The notes under the pieces were generated by a model. It worked only from the letters and a program-made list of their open reading frames with translations. It ran no database searches and was not told the origin of the DNA. Of a stretch of DNA of 64,000 bases, positions 45,656-55,264 are shown piece by piece. The position numbers and the translations under genes were made by a program. The stretch spans positions 1,116,001 to 1,180,000 of the forward strand of contig VMSW01000007.1 of the NCBI GenBank assembly GCA_013791955.1. The letters run 5' to 3'. Origin of the DNA: Propionicimonas sp. (lineage in GTDB: Bacteria > Actinomycetota > Actinomycetes > Propionibacteriales > Propionibacteriaceae). Each line of letters begins with the position of its first letter. The first letter of the stretch is position 1.

Positions 45656-46501
45656 TCAGTGCTCATCGGCGAGTGCCGTGGCGACGTATTGTGCGGTGAG
45701 GACCGTGAAGATGTAGGCCTGCATCACCGAGACGAACAGCTCCAGCGCGAACAGGGCGAAGCTGAAGATCAGCGAGAAGCCGCCAGCGGCTTGCAGCAGC
45801 CAAATCGGCTTGCCCGCCAGCTCCTCGGTGGTGGTTAGCAGCAGCGTGCCGCCGACCACGAAAACCAGGATCACGAGGTGGCCGCCGAACAGGTTGGCGA
45901 AGAGTCGCAGCCCCAGCGTGATCGGCCGAATGATGAAGTTCGACAAGAACTCCAGCGGGATGATCAGGGGGTACATCCACCACGGTACGCCAGCGGGAAT
46001 GGTGTTGTTCTTCAGGTACTTGACGAAGCCGTGCTTGTGAATGCCAACGCCGTTGTAGACCACGAAGGTCAACAGGGCCAGCGCCCAGGCGTAGCCGATC
46101 TTGGAGAAGGTTGGGAACATGAACAAGAAGAACTGCCCGAACAGGTTGTTCACCAGGATGAAGCTGAACAGCGCCACCAGGTAGGGCAAGAACTTGCGGT
46201 ATTCATGGCCGAGCATGTCGCGGGCGATGCCGTTGCGGATGAAGTTGTAGGACAACTCCCCGAAGAACTGACGCTTACCCGGAACCACCTTGTGCCCGTG
46301 AGCCATCCACAACCAGAACCCGATTACCAGGACTGCGCCGATCACGGCTTGGAACAACTGATTGTTGATCTCTACTGGCGCGCCGTCCCACAACGGGCGT
46401 GAGCAGAAGCTCGCGACTCCCGGAGCGAAACCTTCGTGCTCGGTGTCCGCGGTACACGCGGTCCACTCCAGCGGGATCAACAAGCCGATCAGGCCGGGCA
46501 T
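45656..46501 (-). CDS. atpB: ATP synthase F0 a subunit
   Basis: Stator channel subunit. The 281-residue protein has five to six hydrophobic helices; the essential Arg lies in RPITLGLRLFANLFGGHL (about 195). GGAGG four bases before the ATG at 46501 fixes this start over an upstream in-frame GTG/ATG. It is the first core subunit gene of atpBEFHAGDC. Confidence 0.97.
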   Translation of the reverse strand: MPGLIGLLIPLEWTACTADTEHEGFAPGVASFCSRPLWDGAPVEINNQLFQAVIGAVLVIGFWLWMAHGHKVVPGKRQFFGELSYNFIRNGIARDMLGHEYRKFLPYLVALFSFILVNNLFGQFFLFMFPTFSKIGYAWALALLTFVVYNGVGIHKHGFVKYLKNNTIPAGVPWWMYPLIIPLEFLSNFIIRPITLGLRLFANLFGGHLVILVFVVGGTLLLTTTEELAGKPIWLLQAAGGFSLIFSFALFALELFVSVMQAYIFTVLTAQYVATALADEH

Positions 46502-46523
46502 GCAACCTCCTCTGTCAGGCCGA

Positions 46524-46718
46524 TCATTCGATGCGTCCATAGCGGGCGATTACCAGGTACACCCCAGCGGCAACGCCAACGATGATCCCCAGTACGAATA
46601 ACCAAGAAGTGTGCAGCCAGTAGTCAAGCAGCCAGCCGATCCCACCGTAGAAGATGGGGCCTGCAAGCATCATGCTCAACGCTCGATAGCCCTCGCCTGA
46701 ACCACCGCGCTCACTCAT
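46524..46718 (-). CDS. AtpZ-like small membrane protein
   Basis: A 64-residue product beginning MSERGGSGEGYR with two hydrophobic helices (about 14-30 and 36-56) and a GGIGWLLDYWLHTSWLF segment like the AtpZ/F0F1-ATPase subunit family, thought to assist assembly or ion supply. It sits directly upstream of atpB. A longer start at 46733 is possible; neither has a clear ribosome site. Confidence 0.75.
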   Translation of the reverse strand: MSERGGSGEGYRALSMMLAGPIFYGGIGWLLDYWLHTSWLFVLGIIVGVAAGVYLVIARYGRIE

Positions 46719-46768
46719 GGATGGCAGAACCATAGCAGTACGTAAGAGCTCCAATTTCCATGATGTTA

Positions 46769-47206
46769 CTAATGCATCTGGCCTTGTGGCGGGTCGAACG
46801 CGGGGATGCGCAGTCTGGTGAACGCCCAGATCTCCGCAGCGATCCAGCCGAGAGCCACGGCGATCACCGTCAGGGCCACTGCCAAGCCGTTCAGATCCGG
46901 CAATACCTTAGTGAGCACCAGCGAAACCAACACCAAGCCGCCCACCCGGACGACGTAGGACAACATCGCTGACATCATCGAGATCATCGGATCGGCCTCG
47001 GCCAAGCTGACCTGAACCAGTTGCCCCAACGCGAAGAAGGCCAAGGTGGTCACGCCTGCCAGAGCTGCCGAAGCCAGGGCCACTGTTCCCTGCGTCGCAC
47101 CGAAGCCCACCAGGGCCAACGACCAGGCAGCGACCCCACCAATGGCGCCACCAGCCAGCAGCCACCACGCCCGGCCCCGATTCGTCTTTGGCTGCCGCCT
47201 AGTCAT
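46769..47206 (-). CDS. AtpI-like membrane protein
   Basis: A 145-residue protein with four hydrophobic helices (about 17-36, 41-63, 76-100 and 105-125) preceded by a basic N-terminus (MTRRQPKTNRGR). Its position between wecA and the AtpZ-like gene and its four-helix layout fit the ATP synthase I chain family, an assembly factor for the c-ring. The ATG overlaps the wecA end by eight bases. Confidence 0.75.
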   Translation of the reverse strand: MTRRQPKTNRGRAWWLLAGGAIGGVAAWSLALVGFGATQGTVALASAALAGVTTLAFFALGQLVQVSLAEADPMISMMSAMLSYVVRVGGLVLVSLVLTKVLPDLNGLAVALTVIAVALGWIAAEIWAFTRLRIPAFDPPQGQMH

Positions 47207-48308
47207 CCGCCGCACTCACCTTCGTCGATCGCTTGCCCCAGGTGAGGAAGGCCGCCAAGGCCAGTCCCCCCACTAAGACCACTGCCGTGACCCAGGGCGG
47301 CGCAAACCCAACCAACACCACGCCATAGGCGATCACCGCCGACCACAGCCACAGCAGACCCACCGCGCGTCGGTGGCTGTGACCCAGATTCAGCATTCGG
47401 TGGTGCAGATGCTGCTTGTCGGCCTGATACCAGAGCTTCCCCGCCAGGGTTCGTCGGACGTAGGCCAGCACCAGATCGCCGAAAGGTAGCGCCATCGCGG
47501 CCAGCGGCAGCAACAACGGCAGATAGGCACCCCAGGCTCCGAGACCAAATGCGTTCAGCCGGGACGGGTCCAGCTGGCCGGTCAAACTGATGGTCGAAGT
47601 GGCCAGCAGGAAGCCCAACAACATCGAGCCGGAATCGCCCATGAACATCCGGGCAGGGTGAATGTTGTAGGGCAGGAAGCCCAAAGCGATACCCACGGTG
47701 GCCACGGTGATCAGGCTGGCTGCGGTGGCCCGCACCAGTTCCTGCTCCCAGCTCAACCAGTAGGCGTAGATGAAGAAGGCACTCGCCCCGATTGCCACTA
47801 CCCCGGCGGCCAGGCCGTCCAGGCCATCAATGAGGTTGATCGCGTTGACCGTGACGAAAATCATCACCAAAGTCACCACGATCGAGGAACCGTCATCGAG
47901 GGAGATGATCGTGTCCGGCAGCGGGATCCAGTAGATCTTCACCCCATTCAGCACCACCACTCCGGCCGCTAGGAGCTGCCCGGCCACTTTGGCCAAGGCG
48001 TTCAACTCGAACATGTCGTCCAGGACGCCCACCGCACAGATCAACCCGCCAGCCAGCAAGATGGCCTGGGCATCGTGATTGACCTGCGGGAACCCACCCA
48101 GCCAGGGCAGAGTCGAGGCCACCAGCAGGGCGGCCGTCAGCCCGAACCACATCGAGATGCCACCAAAGTACGGAATCGGCCGGGTGTGCACATCGCGATC
48201 ACGGACCATCGCCACTGCGTTGTAGCGGAATGCCAACCGTCTGGCCAGCCCACTGAGCAGGTAGGTCACAACCGCGGCGACCAATAACACCAACAGATAG
48301 ACGCGCAT
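47199..48308 (-). CDS. WecA-like undecaprenyl-phosphate GlcNAc-1-phosphate transferase
   Basis: A polytopic 369-residue member of the MraY/WecA family, which attaches a sugar-1-phosphate to the undecaprenyl carrier for wall polymers. Diagnostic cytoplasmic motifs are GVLDDMFELNAL (about 90), the nucleophile-region NAINLIDGLDGLAAG (about 150), FMGDSGSMLLGF (about 220) and HLHHRMLNLGHSHRR (about 297). In Actinobacteria this gene is regularly upstream of the atp operon. The product could initiate arabinogalactan-like or teichoic-type linkage; the acceptor polymer is not inferable. Confidence 0.93.
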   Translation of the reverse strand: MRVYLLVLLVAAVVTYLLSGLARRLAFRYNAVAMVRDRDVHTRPIPYFGGISMWFGLTAALLVASTLPWLGGFPQVNHDAQAILLAGGLICAVGVLDDMFELNALAKVAGQLLAAGVVVLNGVKIYWIPLPDTIISLDDGSSIVVTLVMIFVTVNAINLIDGLDGLAAGVVAIGASAFFIYAYWLSWEQELVRATAASLITVATVGIALGFLPYNIHPARMFMGDSGSMLLGFLLATSTISLTGQLDPSRLNAFGLGAWGAYLPLLLPLAAMALPFGDLVLAYVRRTLAGKLWYQADKQHLHHRMLNLGHSHRRAVGLLWLWSAVIAYGVVLVGFAPPWVTAVVLVGGLALAAFLTWGKRSTKVSAADD

Positions 48309-48310
48309 CC

Positions 48311-48955
48311 TCAGCCCTGCGCCAACTCGGGTAGCACCTCGGCCAACGCGGCCGCAGAGATGCGGCCCTGGCGAAGAATCCGCGGCGGACCGGTCAGATC
48401 CAGGATCGTGCTCGGCGCCGCGTCGTTGGCCGGACCGCCGTCAAGGTAGATCTCCACTGATCGCCGCAACTGGGCTTTCGCCTCCGCAGCGGTGGTGGCG
48501 GCCGGTTCCCCAGAGACATTTGCGCTACTCACCGCCAGTGGCCCGGTGGCTCGCAGTAACTCGCGAGTGAAATCGTGATCAGGGATGCGGACGGCCACGG
48601 TCTGGCCGCGCTCCCCCAGGTCCAGACGCAGGCTGGGCTGAGCCCGGACGATGATGGTCAGGGCGCCGGGCCAGAAGGCCTCGGTCACCGCCTCGATTTC
48701 GTCAGTCACCTCTTCGGCCAGAGTGCGCAGCGCCAGCGGATCGGCGATCAGCACCGGCGGCGGCAGGTCGCGACCGCGCTGCTTGGCATGCAACAGCCGC
48801 TGCACAGCGTCGCCATTGAAGGCGTTGGCACCGATTCCGTAAACGGTGTCGGTGGGCAGCACGATACAAAGGCCGTCGGCCACCGCCGCTGCGGCCGCCT
48901 CAATCGCAGCTTCTGGGTCGAGGCTGATGTCGAGAGTGCGCGGCATGGGGCTCAT
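48311..48955 (-). CDS. L-threonylcarbamoyladenylate synthase (Sua5/YrdC family)
   Basis: Makes threonylcarbamoyl-AMP from threonine, bicarbonate and ATP for the t6A37 modification of ANN-decoding tRNAs. The 214 residues contain LPTDTVYGIGANAF (about 34) and the basic pocket KQRGRDLPPPVLIAD, plus VRIPDHDFTRELL and PLAVSSANVSGEPA. It is the short YrdC/TsaC-like form without a Sua5 C-terminal domain. The start overlaps the prmC stop region, tying it to prfA-prmC. Confidence 0.95.
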   Translation of the reverse strand: MSPMPRTLDISLDPEAAIEAAAAAVADGLCIVLPTDTVYGIGANAFNGDAVQRLLHAKQRGRDLPPPVLIADPLALRTLAEEVTDEIEAVTEAFWPGALTIIVRAQPSLRLDLGERGQTVAVRIPDHDFTRELLRATGPLAVSSANVSGEPAATTAAEAKAQLRRSVEIYLDGGPANDAAPSTILDLTGPPRILRQGRISAAALAEVLPELAQG

Positions 48956-49788
48956 CCTGCCAGGTTGGCGGCTCGAACGGCGGTCACGAACCGGGGACGG
49001 TCATTGAGGTCGGGGTGATCAGCGATCTTGGTGAACGCGCGGGCGTCAGCGAAGACCTGCACCACCGATTCGGCCTGCACCTCGGCGTGTTCGGCACACA
49101 CCACCCCACCTGGGCGCAACAGCCTTGCGGCGACTCCTGCCACCACGCGCAACGCGTCCAGTCCGTCCAGGCCAGAAAACAGCGCCAGCTCCGGCTCGTG
49201 GGTGCGGACGTCGACGGCAACCCCGTCCCAGGCCTCCAGCGGGATGTAGGGCGGGTTGGCGATCACGAGATCTACGCCGGAGTTCAACTCATGGAAAGCA
49301 TCAGCCATATCACCGGTGCGCAGGTCGACCCCGCTGCCGGCAAGGTTCCGGCTCGCCATCCGGGTCGCAGTCTCCGACAGTTCCACCGCGTACTGCTCGG
49401 CCCCGGGCGCCTCAGCCGCGATCGCTGCCGAGATCGCTCCGCTACCGGCGCACAACTCAACCACCACTGGGTTGGGCAACTTGCGGATTTGCTCGATCGC
49501 CCAGCCGGTCATCACTTCGGTTTCTGGACGCGGAATGAACACTCCGGGGGCGACGCCGACCTCTACGGTGCGAAAGGCGGCGCGTCCGGTCAAATACTGC
49601 ACCGGCTCACCGGCGGCGCGCCGACGCACCAGAGCCCGGTAGTCGCAAACCGCACCTTCGCCGATCCCAGGCAGCAGCGCCAACCTGCTCAGCTCCACCC
49701 CGGCGGCGTGCGCGAGCAGCGTGCGCGCCTCGGCCGTCGAACCCAATAACTGGCTACCCTCAGTGACCAGGGCGGAGGTGTTGATCAC
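48952..49788 (-). CDS. prmC: Peptide chain release factor N5-glutamine methyltransferase
   Basis: Methylates the Gln of the GGQ motif in release factors with SAM. The 278-residue enzyme has the N-terminal helical domain, the SAM loop [12 protein letters not shown] (about 110) and the catalytic [10 protein letters not shown] (about 180). It overlaps prfA, its substrate gene, by four bases, the usual bacterial pairing. Confidence 0.97.
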   Translation of the reverse strand: MINTSALVTEGSQLLGSTAEARTLLAHAAGVELSRLALLPGIGEGAVCDYRALVRRRAAGEPVQYLTGRAAFRTVEVGVAPGVFIPRPETEVMTGWAIEQIRKLPNPVVVELCAGSGAISAAIAAEAPGAEQYAVELSETATRMASRNLAGSGVDLRTGDMADAFHELNSGVDLVIANPPYIPLEAWDGVAVDVRTHEPELALFSGLDGLDALRVVAGVAARLLRPGGVVCAEHAEVQAESVVQVFADARAFTKIADHPDLNDRPRFVTAVRAANLAG

Positions 49789-50858
49789 GCTGAGGCCGAT
49801 CCCAGGCGTTCGGCCAGGTCAGCAGCCTGCAAGGCCTCAATCAGTGCCGACAGGTCGCCAGCCAACACCTGATCGAGGTTGTAGGCCTTGAACCCGATTC
49901 GGTGGTCGGCGATCCGATTCTCGGGGTAGTTGTAGGTGCGGATCCGCTCGGATCGATCCACGGTGCGCACCTGCGACTTGCGGGCCGCCGAAGCCGCGCT
50001 CTCGGCTTCTTCCTCGGCGCGGGCCACTAGGCGCGAGCGCAACATCCGCATCGCCGACTCCTTGTTCTGCAGCTGGGAGCGTTCGTTCTGACACGACACC
50101 ACGATGCCGGTAGGCAGATGCGTGATCCGAACCGCCGAGTCGGTGGTGTTGACGCCTTGGCCGCCAGGACCCGAGGACCGGAACACATCGATGCGCAGGT
50201 CATCGTCGTTGATCCCGACTTCGGTGGCCTCAACTTCGGGCATCACCAGCACCCCGGCTGCCGAGGTGTGCACGCGACCCTGGGACTCAGTGACCGGCAC
50301 TCGCTGCACCCGATGCACCCCGCCCTCGAACTTCAGCACCCCATAAGGGGCACTTTCGGGATCCGGCACCCCGGTGGCCTTCACCGCTGCCGTAATCGAC
50401 TTGTAGCCGCCCAGATCGGTCTCCTGGGCATCCAGGACCTCGATCTTCCAGCCACGGGTCTCGGCGTACTTGGCGTACATGTGGAACAGGTCGCCAGCAA
50501 AGAGCGCCGACTCCTCCCCGCCTTCACCGGATTTGATCTCGATCAGGGCATCAGCCGAGTCGTTGGGGTCGCGCGGGGCCAACAGCCGGGTGAGCTTCTC
50601 CTCCACCACAGCCAGTTCGGCGGCGATCGATTCGGCCTCCACCGCGAAGGAGGCGTCTTCGCCTGCCAACTCCCTGGACGCAGCCAGATCAGCGCTCAAT
50701 TGCGCGTGGGCGTCCAGGTTCTTCACGATCGGAGTGAGCAAGGCGTAGCGACGTCCCACCTTGCGCGAAGCCGCCGGGTCAGCGTGAATCGCCGGATCGG
50801 AGAGCTTGCGCTCCAACTCGGCGAACTCGATCTTCAGGTCTGCCGCTGCCTCGAACAT
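49785..50858 (-). CDS. prfA: Peptide chain release factor 1
   Basis: Recognises UAA and UAG stop codons. The 357-residue protein has the tripeptide anticodon PVT in [13 protein letters not shown] (about 188) and the catalytic GGQ in [15 protein letters not shown] (about 234). A purine-rich GGGGGAGAG ribosome site precedes the ATG at 50858. It lies downstream of rpmE, separated by a hairpin. Confidence 0.98.
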   Translation of the reverse strand: MFEAAADLKIEFAELERKLSDPAIHADPAASRKVGRRYALLTPIVKNLDAHAQLSADLAASRELAGEDASFAVEAESIAAELAVVEEKLTRLLAPRDPNDSADALIEIKSGEGGEESALFAGDLFHMYAKYAETRGWKIEVLDAQETDLGGYKSITAAVKATGVPDPESAPYGVLKFEGGVHRVQRVPVTESQGRVHTSAAGVLVMPEVEATEVGINDDDLRIDVFRSSGPGGQGVNTTDSAVRITHLPTGIVVSCQNERSQLQNKESAMRMLRSRLVARAEEEAESAASAARKSQVRTVDRSERIRTYNYPENRIADHRIGFKAYNLDQVLAGDLSALIEALQAADLAERLGSASA

Positions 50859-50908
50859 CTCTCCCCCAAGGGCGCTGGAAACGGACTGCTGGACGCAAAC
50901 AATGACGA

Positions 50909-50943
50909 ACGCCGGGCCCCAGGTGAACCCTGGGACCCGGCGT
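50909..50943 (-). terminator. Hairpin between rpmE and prfA
   Basis: ACGCCGGG plus CCCAGG pair with CCTGGG plus CCCGGCGT across one mismatch and a five-base loop, nine bases after the rpmE stop. A T-rich stretch (TCATTGTTTG) follows on the minus strand. It probably terminates or attenuates rpmE transcription before prfA. Confidence 0.7.
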
Positions 50944-50951
50944 CGGCGAAG

Positions 50952-51164
50952 CTACTTGCCTTTTTTGGCGTACCGGCGCTCGAACCGGGCCACGCGGCCG
51001 CCGGTGTCGAGAATCTTCTGCTTGCCGGTGTAGAACGGGTGGCAGGCAGCGCAAACTTCGGCGTGCATCACGCCGTTCTTCGCGGTGCTGCGGGTGGTGA
51101 ACGTGTTGCCACAGGTGCAGGTCACCTGGGTCTCCACGTACTCGGGGTGAATGCCTTGCTTCAT
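50952..51164 (-). CDS. rpmE: 50S ribosomal protein L31 (zinc-binding form)
   Basis: A 70-residue ribosomal protein. Cys16, Cys18, Cys38 and Cys41 are all present, marking the zinc-containing C+ paralogue; the zinc-free paralogue lacks them. The core [17 protein letters not shown] and HPFYTGKQK motifs are standard. GGAGAG precedes the ATG at 51164. Its place ahead of prfA is conserved in Actinobacteria. Confidence 0.98.
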   Translation of the reverse strand: MKQGIHPEYVETQVTCTCGNTFTTRSTAKNGVMHAEVCAACHPFYTGKQKILDTGGRVARFERRYAKKGK

Positions 51165-51297
51165 GGTCTCTCCTGTTCGCGGATACCGGGTCGCCTGCTT
51201 TGGCTTGGATGAGCCCTGGCGTGAACCGGTACCGACCAAACATTCTCCCCCATCGCGCCATAGATGTGCAAAAGCGGCGAACTGGCACACTGGCCCA

Positions 51298-52578
51298 ATG
51301 GCGCAACTACCCCAACCTTTCACCCCACCGGACGGCTTCAGCGAGGTCGTGGTCACCCAAGCGATGGCTGCCGACATCCTCACCCTGGACACCTGGGCCT
51401 TCCCGACTCCGCAGAGCATCGAGGAGTTACTTGGCTGGGCCTCTCCCCTGGACTGGTCCCGCGCCCGGGCGCTGCGCTCGGTGGAGCGCGAGACCCTGGC
51501 CGCCATGCACGCCTCCTATGCATTCAGCCGCTTCCCGGTGCCGGGTGCGACGCTGCCCGCAGCCGGGCTCACCTGGGTTGGCGTCCATCCGGAGTTTCGT
51601 CGGCGAGGTCTGCTCAAATCGATGATCGCCACCCACCTGGCCGACTGCCGCGATCGCGGCGAGGCGATCTCGGTGCTCACTGCCTCCGAACCGGCCATCT
51701 ATGGCCGTTTCGGCTATGGCCTGGCCAGCCAGGTGGTTTCCCTAGCCCTGCCAAGGGGTGCTGCGCTGCGGCCGGTCCCGGCAAGCGAACAAGTAGCGGT
51801 CACCTTTGAGGTGTTCGATCCGGCCAAGCACCTCGCCCTGGTCACTGACCTGCATCAGCGCAGCGGTGCGCTGCCGCCAGGCCGTCCCGGGTGGGCCACT
51901 CGCGAGACCACCCAGCTGCAGGAGTTCTTCGCCGATGATCCCGAGTCGCTGCGGGACGGATTCGAATCGGTGCGAATCCTGGTCGCCAGCACCGACCAGA
52001 CCCCCACCGGCTACGCCTTATTCCGTCGCAAGCTCGACTGGGGCCCGACCGGTCCTAATGGAGTCATTTCGGTACGGGAGGTCGTGGGGCTGGATCCGGC
52101 CACGGTGCACGCATTGTGGTCACGACTGCTCGATATTGACCTCACCACGAAGGTGAATATTCGGCTGGTGGTATTGGATGACCCACTGCTCAGCCTCCTG
52201 GTTGACCTGCGGGCCACCCAGCCAAAGCTGAGTGACAACCTGTGGCTACGGGTGGTGGATGTGCCGGCCGCATTGGCGGCCCGGCGCTACGCCGCGCCGG
52301 TGGACGTTACCTTGGGCGTCACCGACGCGGTGCTCCCAGCCAACAACGGTGCCTGGCGGATTCGGGCCGCTGCCTTCTCAGCTGAGGTGTCGATCACCAA
52401 GGTCGACAGCGCCGAGATCAACCTGGACGTCCGCGAGCTCGGCTCGCTCTACCTCGGCGGAACCTCCGCTGCCGCGCTGGCCACGGCCGGGCTGCTCACC
52501 GGTCCACCGGACCAGGTGCAGCAGCTCACCAGCGCCTTCGCTTGGCCGCTCCAACCCGGATCCAGCTGGATCTTCTGA
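51298..52578 (+). CDS. Eis-like GNAT N-acetyltransferase
   Basis: A 426-residue acetyltransferase of the three-domain Eis family (two GNAT folds plus an SCP2-like C-terminal domain). The acetyl-CoA loop is in [15 protein letters not shown] (about 98), and the general-acid Tyr region is [12 protein letters not shown] (about 138). The protein ends SSWIF, so a terminal Phe carboxylate is available, as used for catalysis in mycobacterial Eis. Eis enzymes acetylate aminoglycosides and protein or polyamine amines; the natural substrate here is unknown. CACACT six bases before the ATG suggests a leaderless message. Confidence 0.88.
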   Translation: MAQLPQPFTPPDGFSEVVVTQAMAADILTLDTWAFPTPQSIEELLGWASPLDWSRARALRSVERETLAAMHASYAFSRFPVPGATLPAAGLTWVGVHPEFRRRGLLKSMIATHLADCRDRGEAISVLTASEPAIYGRFGYGLASQVVSLALPRGAALRPVPASEQVAVTFEVFDPAKHLALVTDLHQRSGALPPGRPGWATRETTQLQEFFADDPESLRDGFESVRILVASTDQTPTGYALFRRKLDWGPTGPNGVISVREVVGLDPATVHALWSRLLDIDLTTKVNIRLVVLDDPLLSLLVDLRATQPKLSDNLWLRVVDVPAALAARRYAAPVDVTLGVTDAVLPANNGAWRIRAAAFSAEVSITKVDSAEINLDVRELGSLYLGGTSAAALATAGLLTGPPDQVQQLTSAFAWPLQPGSSWIF

Positions 52579-52590
52579 TCACCTACGACC

Positions 52591-52625
52591 AGGGGCCCAC
52601 ACCGACATCGTCGGTGTGGGCCCCT
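52591..52625. terminator. Bidirectional terminator between eis-like gene and rho
   Basis: A perfect 16-pair stem, AGGGGCCCACACCGAC with its complement, around a three-base loop, placed between the convergent ends of the two genes (13 bases after one stop and 19 after the other). Short T-rich sequence flanks only one side. Confidence 0.85.
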
Positions 52626-52643
52626 TGATCAGTCTTGGTCGAT

Positions 52644-54419
52644 CTACTCCGGGTTCGGCGTGGTCTTGGAGATGACCATCAAGAACTCGCGGTTCGACTG
52701 GGTTTTGCGCATCCGGTTGAGCAGCATCTCCAGGCCCTGCTGGACGTCCTGACCGCTGAGCACGCGGCGCAGCTTCCAGATGATCGCCAACTCGTCACGT
52801 CCCAGCAACAGCTCTTCCCGGCGGGTGCCGGAAGCGACCGGGTCGATAGCCGGGAAGATCCGGCGGTCAGCGAGCTCACGGCGCAGGCGCAGTTCCATGT
52901 TGCCGGTGCCCTTGAACTCCTCGAAGATCACCTCGTCCATCTTCGAACCCGTCTCGATCAGCGCCGTGGCCAGGATGGTCAGCGAGCCGCCATCCTCGAT
53001 GTTGCGGGCGGCACCGAAGAACTTCTTCGGCGGGTAGAGCGCCGCTGAGTCGACACCACCCGACAGGATCCGACCAGAAGCCGGAGCAGCCAGGTTGTAG
53101 GCCCGGCCCAGTCGCGTGATGCCGTCGAGCAGCACCACCACGTCGCGACCCATTTCGACCAGGCGCTTGGCCCGCTCGATGGCCAGTTCGGCGATCGTGG
53201 TGTGATCCTCGGCCGGACGGTCGAAGGTGGAGGCGATAACCTCACCGCTGGTGGTCCGCTGGAAGTCAGTGACCTCTTCGGGACGTTCGTCCACCAGCAC
53301 CACCATCAGGTGAACCTCGGGATTGTTCTGGGCGATGGCGTTGGCGATTGCCTGCATGACCAAGGTCTTGCCAGCCTTCGGTGGCGAGACGATCAGACCA
53401 CGCTGGCCTTTGCCGATGGGGGAAACCAGGTCGATGATCCGGCCGGTCATGTTCAGCGGCGTGGTCTCCAAGCGCAGGCGCTCCTGCGGGTAGAGCGGGG
53501 TCAGCTTCTGGAACTCAGGACGGTCCTTGGCCTTCTCCGGAGCATCAGCGTTGATCGTGTCGATCCGCACCATCGGGTTGAACTTCTCGCGACGCTCGCC
53601 CTCTTTCGATGCCTTGATGGCGCCGGTGAGGATGTCGCCCTTACGCAGGCCGTACTTGCGCACCATCGAAAGGGAGACGTAGGCGTCGTTCGAACCGGGC
53701 AGGTAGCCGGAGGTACGGACGAAGGCGTAGTTGTCGCGGACGTCGAGGATGCCGGAGATCTCCACCACTACGTCGTCCTCGCCAACCACGGGCTCGGCGT
53801 CCATGCGCTCCAGACCGTTCAGTCCGCCGCCCATGCCACCGCTGGGCCGACGACGGTTCTGCCGATCACGATTGCGACGACGGCGGCTTCGACGGCTACC
53901 GCCGGGGCCAAACTCATCGTCGTCGCGTTGCTGCGACTGCTGCGAACGCGACTGGTCGTTGTTGCGCGACTGGTCATTGCCGCGGGACTGCTCGTTGCTG
54001 CGGGACTGCTCGTTGCCGCGCGACTGTTCGCCTTCGCCTTCGGCGTTGTTGGCGTTGTTATTGCGCCGGTTGCGGCTGCGGCCACCATCGGCGGCCTTGA
54101 GCGCCTCCAGGCGCGCGGCCACTTCATCAACACCGGAGTTGCCACCATCTGAGGGCGGCAATTGCGGCTGCTCAGTGTCGCCAGCGGGCCGCTCTTCACG
54201 ATTCTTCTGGCGCCGGCCGCGGTCCTCGCGGTCAGCGCTGGGCTCAGACTTGCCACCTTGGGCGGCCTTGATCGCGTCGATCAGTTCGCCCTTGCGCATC
54301 GAGCCGGCGCCCTTCAGCCCCATCGCGGCGCCGAGCTGCTTCAGCTCGGGAAGGAGCATGCCGGTAAGACCGGAGCTGCGCCCGGCCTTTGGGCTCGTGG
54401 CTTCGACAGTGTCGGTCAC
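52644..54419 (-). CDS. rho: Transcription termination factor Rho with disordered repeat insertion
   Basis: Hexameric RNA helicase that ends transcription. The 591-residue protein has an N-terminal SAP-like Rho_N domain (about 17-52, [18 protein letters not shown]), then a polar, Arg/Asn/Gln-rich insertion of about 150 residues including five NEQSRG-type repeats, a cold-shock RNA-binding domain (about 225-290), and the RecA-type motor with Walker [14 protein letters not shown] and Walker [14 protein letters not shown]. Such insertions are known in actinobacterial Rho and widen RNA binding. GTG 54419 is chosen because AAGGA lies just upstream. Confidence 0.97.
   Translation of the reverse strand: MTDTVEATSPKAGRSSGLTGMLLPELKQLGAAMGLKGAGSMRKGELIDAIKAAQGGKSEPSADREDRGRRQKNREERPAGDTEQPQLPPSDGGNSGVDEVAARLEALKAADGGRSRNRRNNNANNAEGEGEQSRGNEQSRSNEQSRGNDQSRNNDQSRSQQSQQRDDDEFGPGGSRRSRRRRNRDRQNRRRPSGGMGGGLNGLERMDAEPVVGEDDVVVEISGILDVRDNYAFVRTSGYLPGSNDAYVSLSMVRKYGLRKGDILTGAIKASKEGERREKFNPMVRIDTINADAPEKAKDRPEFQKLTPLYPQERLRLETTPLNMTGRIIDLVSPIGKGQRGLIVSPPKAGKTLVMQAIANAIAQNNPEVHLMVVLVDERPEEVTDFQRTTSGEVIASTFDRPAEDHTTIAELAIERAKRLVEMGRDVVVLLDGITRLGRAYNLAAPASGRILSGGVDSAALYPPKKFFGAARNIEDGGSLTILATALIETGSKMDEVIFEEFKGTGNMELRLRRELADRRIFPAIDPVASGTRREELLLGRDELAIIWKLRRVLSGQDVQQGLEMLLNRMRKTQSNREFLMVISKTTPNPE
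53947..54036 (-). repeat. Five 18-base tandem repeats inside rho
   Basis: Units at 53947, 53965, 53983, 54001 and 54019 each encode six residues: [30 protein letters not shown]. They differ at several third positions and a few coding positions, so expansion is not recent, but their regular length makes copy-number change likely. Confidence 0.9.
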
Positions 54420-54660
54420 GGGATTCCTTTCGGAAAGGGAGGTCCGCCGGTCTATCCAGGCAGGCTCGCCCACGCTCAGGTACGAGCGATTTGAAATGTC
54501 ATCCAGATCTGGAATCCAGCCGGACTCAATGGTTCACTGCTGGGATTCCTCAACGAGACTCCTGCTACCCCGCACTCGTTCGGCCCGATCTGAGGGGCCT
54601 TGCGTTCGAGACGCGAGTCAACTGTAGCACCGCGCCACCACGGTGCCCTATTCCGGACAG
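54420..54660 (-). promoter_or_regulatory. Leader and promoter region of rho
   Basis: A 241-base gap between thrH and rho. Just after thrH there is a short hairpin (GCACCG/CGGTGC, 54627-54646), then on the minus strand TACAGT at 54621-54626, a possible -10, and TTGACT directly after it. A 12-base palindrome, TCCAGATCTGGA, lies at 54502-54513. A long rho leader would allow autoregulation, as known for rho in other bacteria; here that is inference. Confidence 0.45.
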
Positions 54661-55263
54661 CTACCCGGCGAGCGCTTTGGTAAAGGCCAACCGGAGTTGG
54701 TCATAGTCGGTCACCACCGGAAACTGGCCGAACTCGGCGATTACGTTTGCTGGCGGTCGGAACAGGATGCCCGCATCCGCCTCACTCAACATCGCGGTGT
54801 CGTTGTAGGAATCACCGGTGGCAACAACGGCGAAGTTGAGTTCGTGAAATGCCTGAACCGCAGCCCGTTTGGCGTTGGGCTGCCGCAAGCTGTAGCCCAC
54901 GATCTGATCATCACTCACCTGGAGTTGGTGGCACAGCAGCGTCGGGAAGCCGAGCTGAGCCATCAACGGCATCGCGAACTCATAGAAGGTGTCCGACAGG
55001 ATCACCACCTGAAACCGCTCGCGCAGCCAGTCCAGGAACTCTGCGGCACCTGGCATCGGCCCCATCTCGGCGATGACCGACTGAATTTGACTCAGTTTGA
55101 TGCCCGCCTCGGCCATCACCTTGATCCGGTGCCGCATCAACTCGTCGTAGTCGGCGATGTCGCGGGTGGTCAGCCGCAGTTCGGCGATACCGGTTACCTC
55201 GGCGACCCGGATCCAGATTTCGGGAACCAGGACCCCTTCAAGATCGAGGCAGGCAACGTTCAT
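54661..55263 (-). CDS. thrH: ThrH: phosphoserine phosphatase / homoserine phosphotransferase
   Basis: A 200-residue HAD protein that reads very like the characterised Pseudomonas ThrH across its length (LDLEGVLVPEIWIRVAE, QVVILSDTFYEF, FPTLLCHQL). Motif I is Asp7-x-Glu9, the ThrH variant of the usual DxD; Ser90, Lys132 and Asp151/Asp155 (TGDSYNDTAML) complete the site. ThrH can hydrolyse phosphoserine and move its phosphate to homoserine. It lies two bases after hom, with GGAG upstream of the ATG, in the place where thrC-thrB usually sit. Confidence 0.92.
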   Translation of the reverse strand: MNVACLDLEGVLVPEIWIRVAEVTGIAELRLTTRDIADYDELMRHRIKVMAEAGIKLSQIQSVIAEMGPMPGAAEFLDWLRERFQVVILSDTFYEFAMPLMAQLGFPTLLCHQLQVSDDQIVGYSLRQPNAKRAAVQAFHELNFAVVATGDSYNDTAMLSEADAGILFRPPANVIAEFGQFPVVTDYDQLRLAFTKALAG

Positions 55264-55264
55264 C

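Noticed and set aside
53202-54152. 316-codon hydrophobic frame opposite rho
   Set aside because: Its apparent membrane helices are the reverse reading of the Arg/Asn/Gln repeat insertion.
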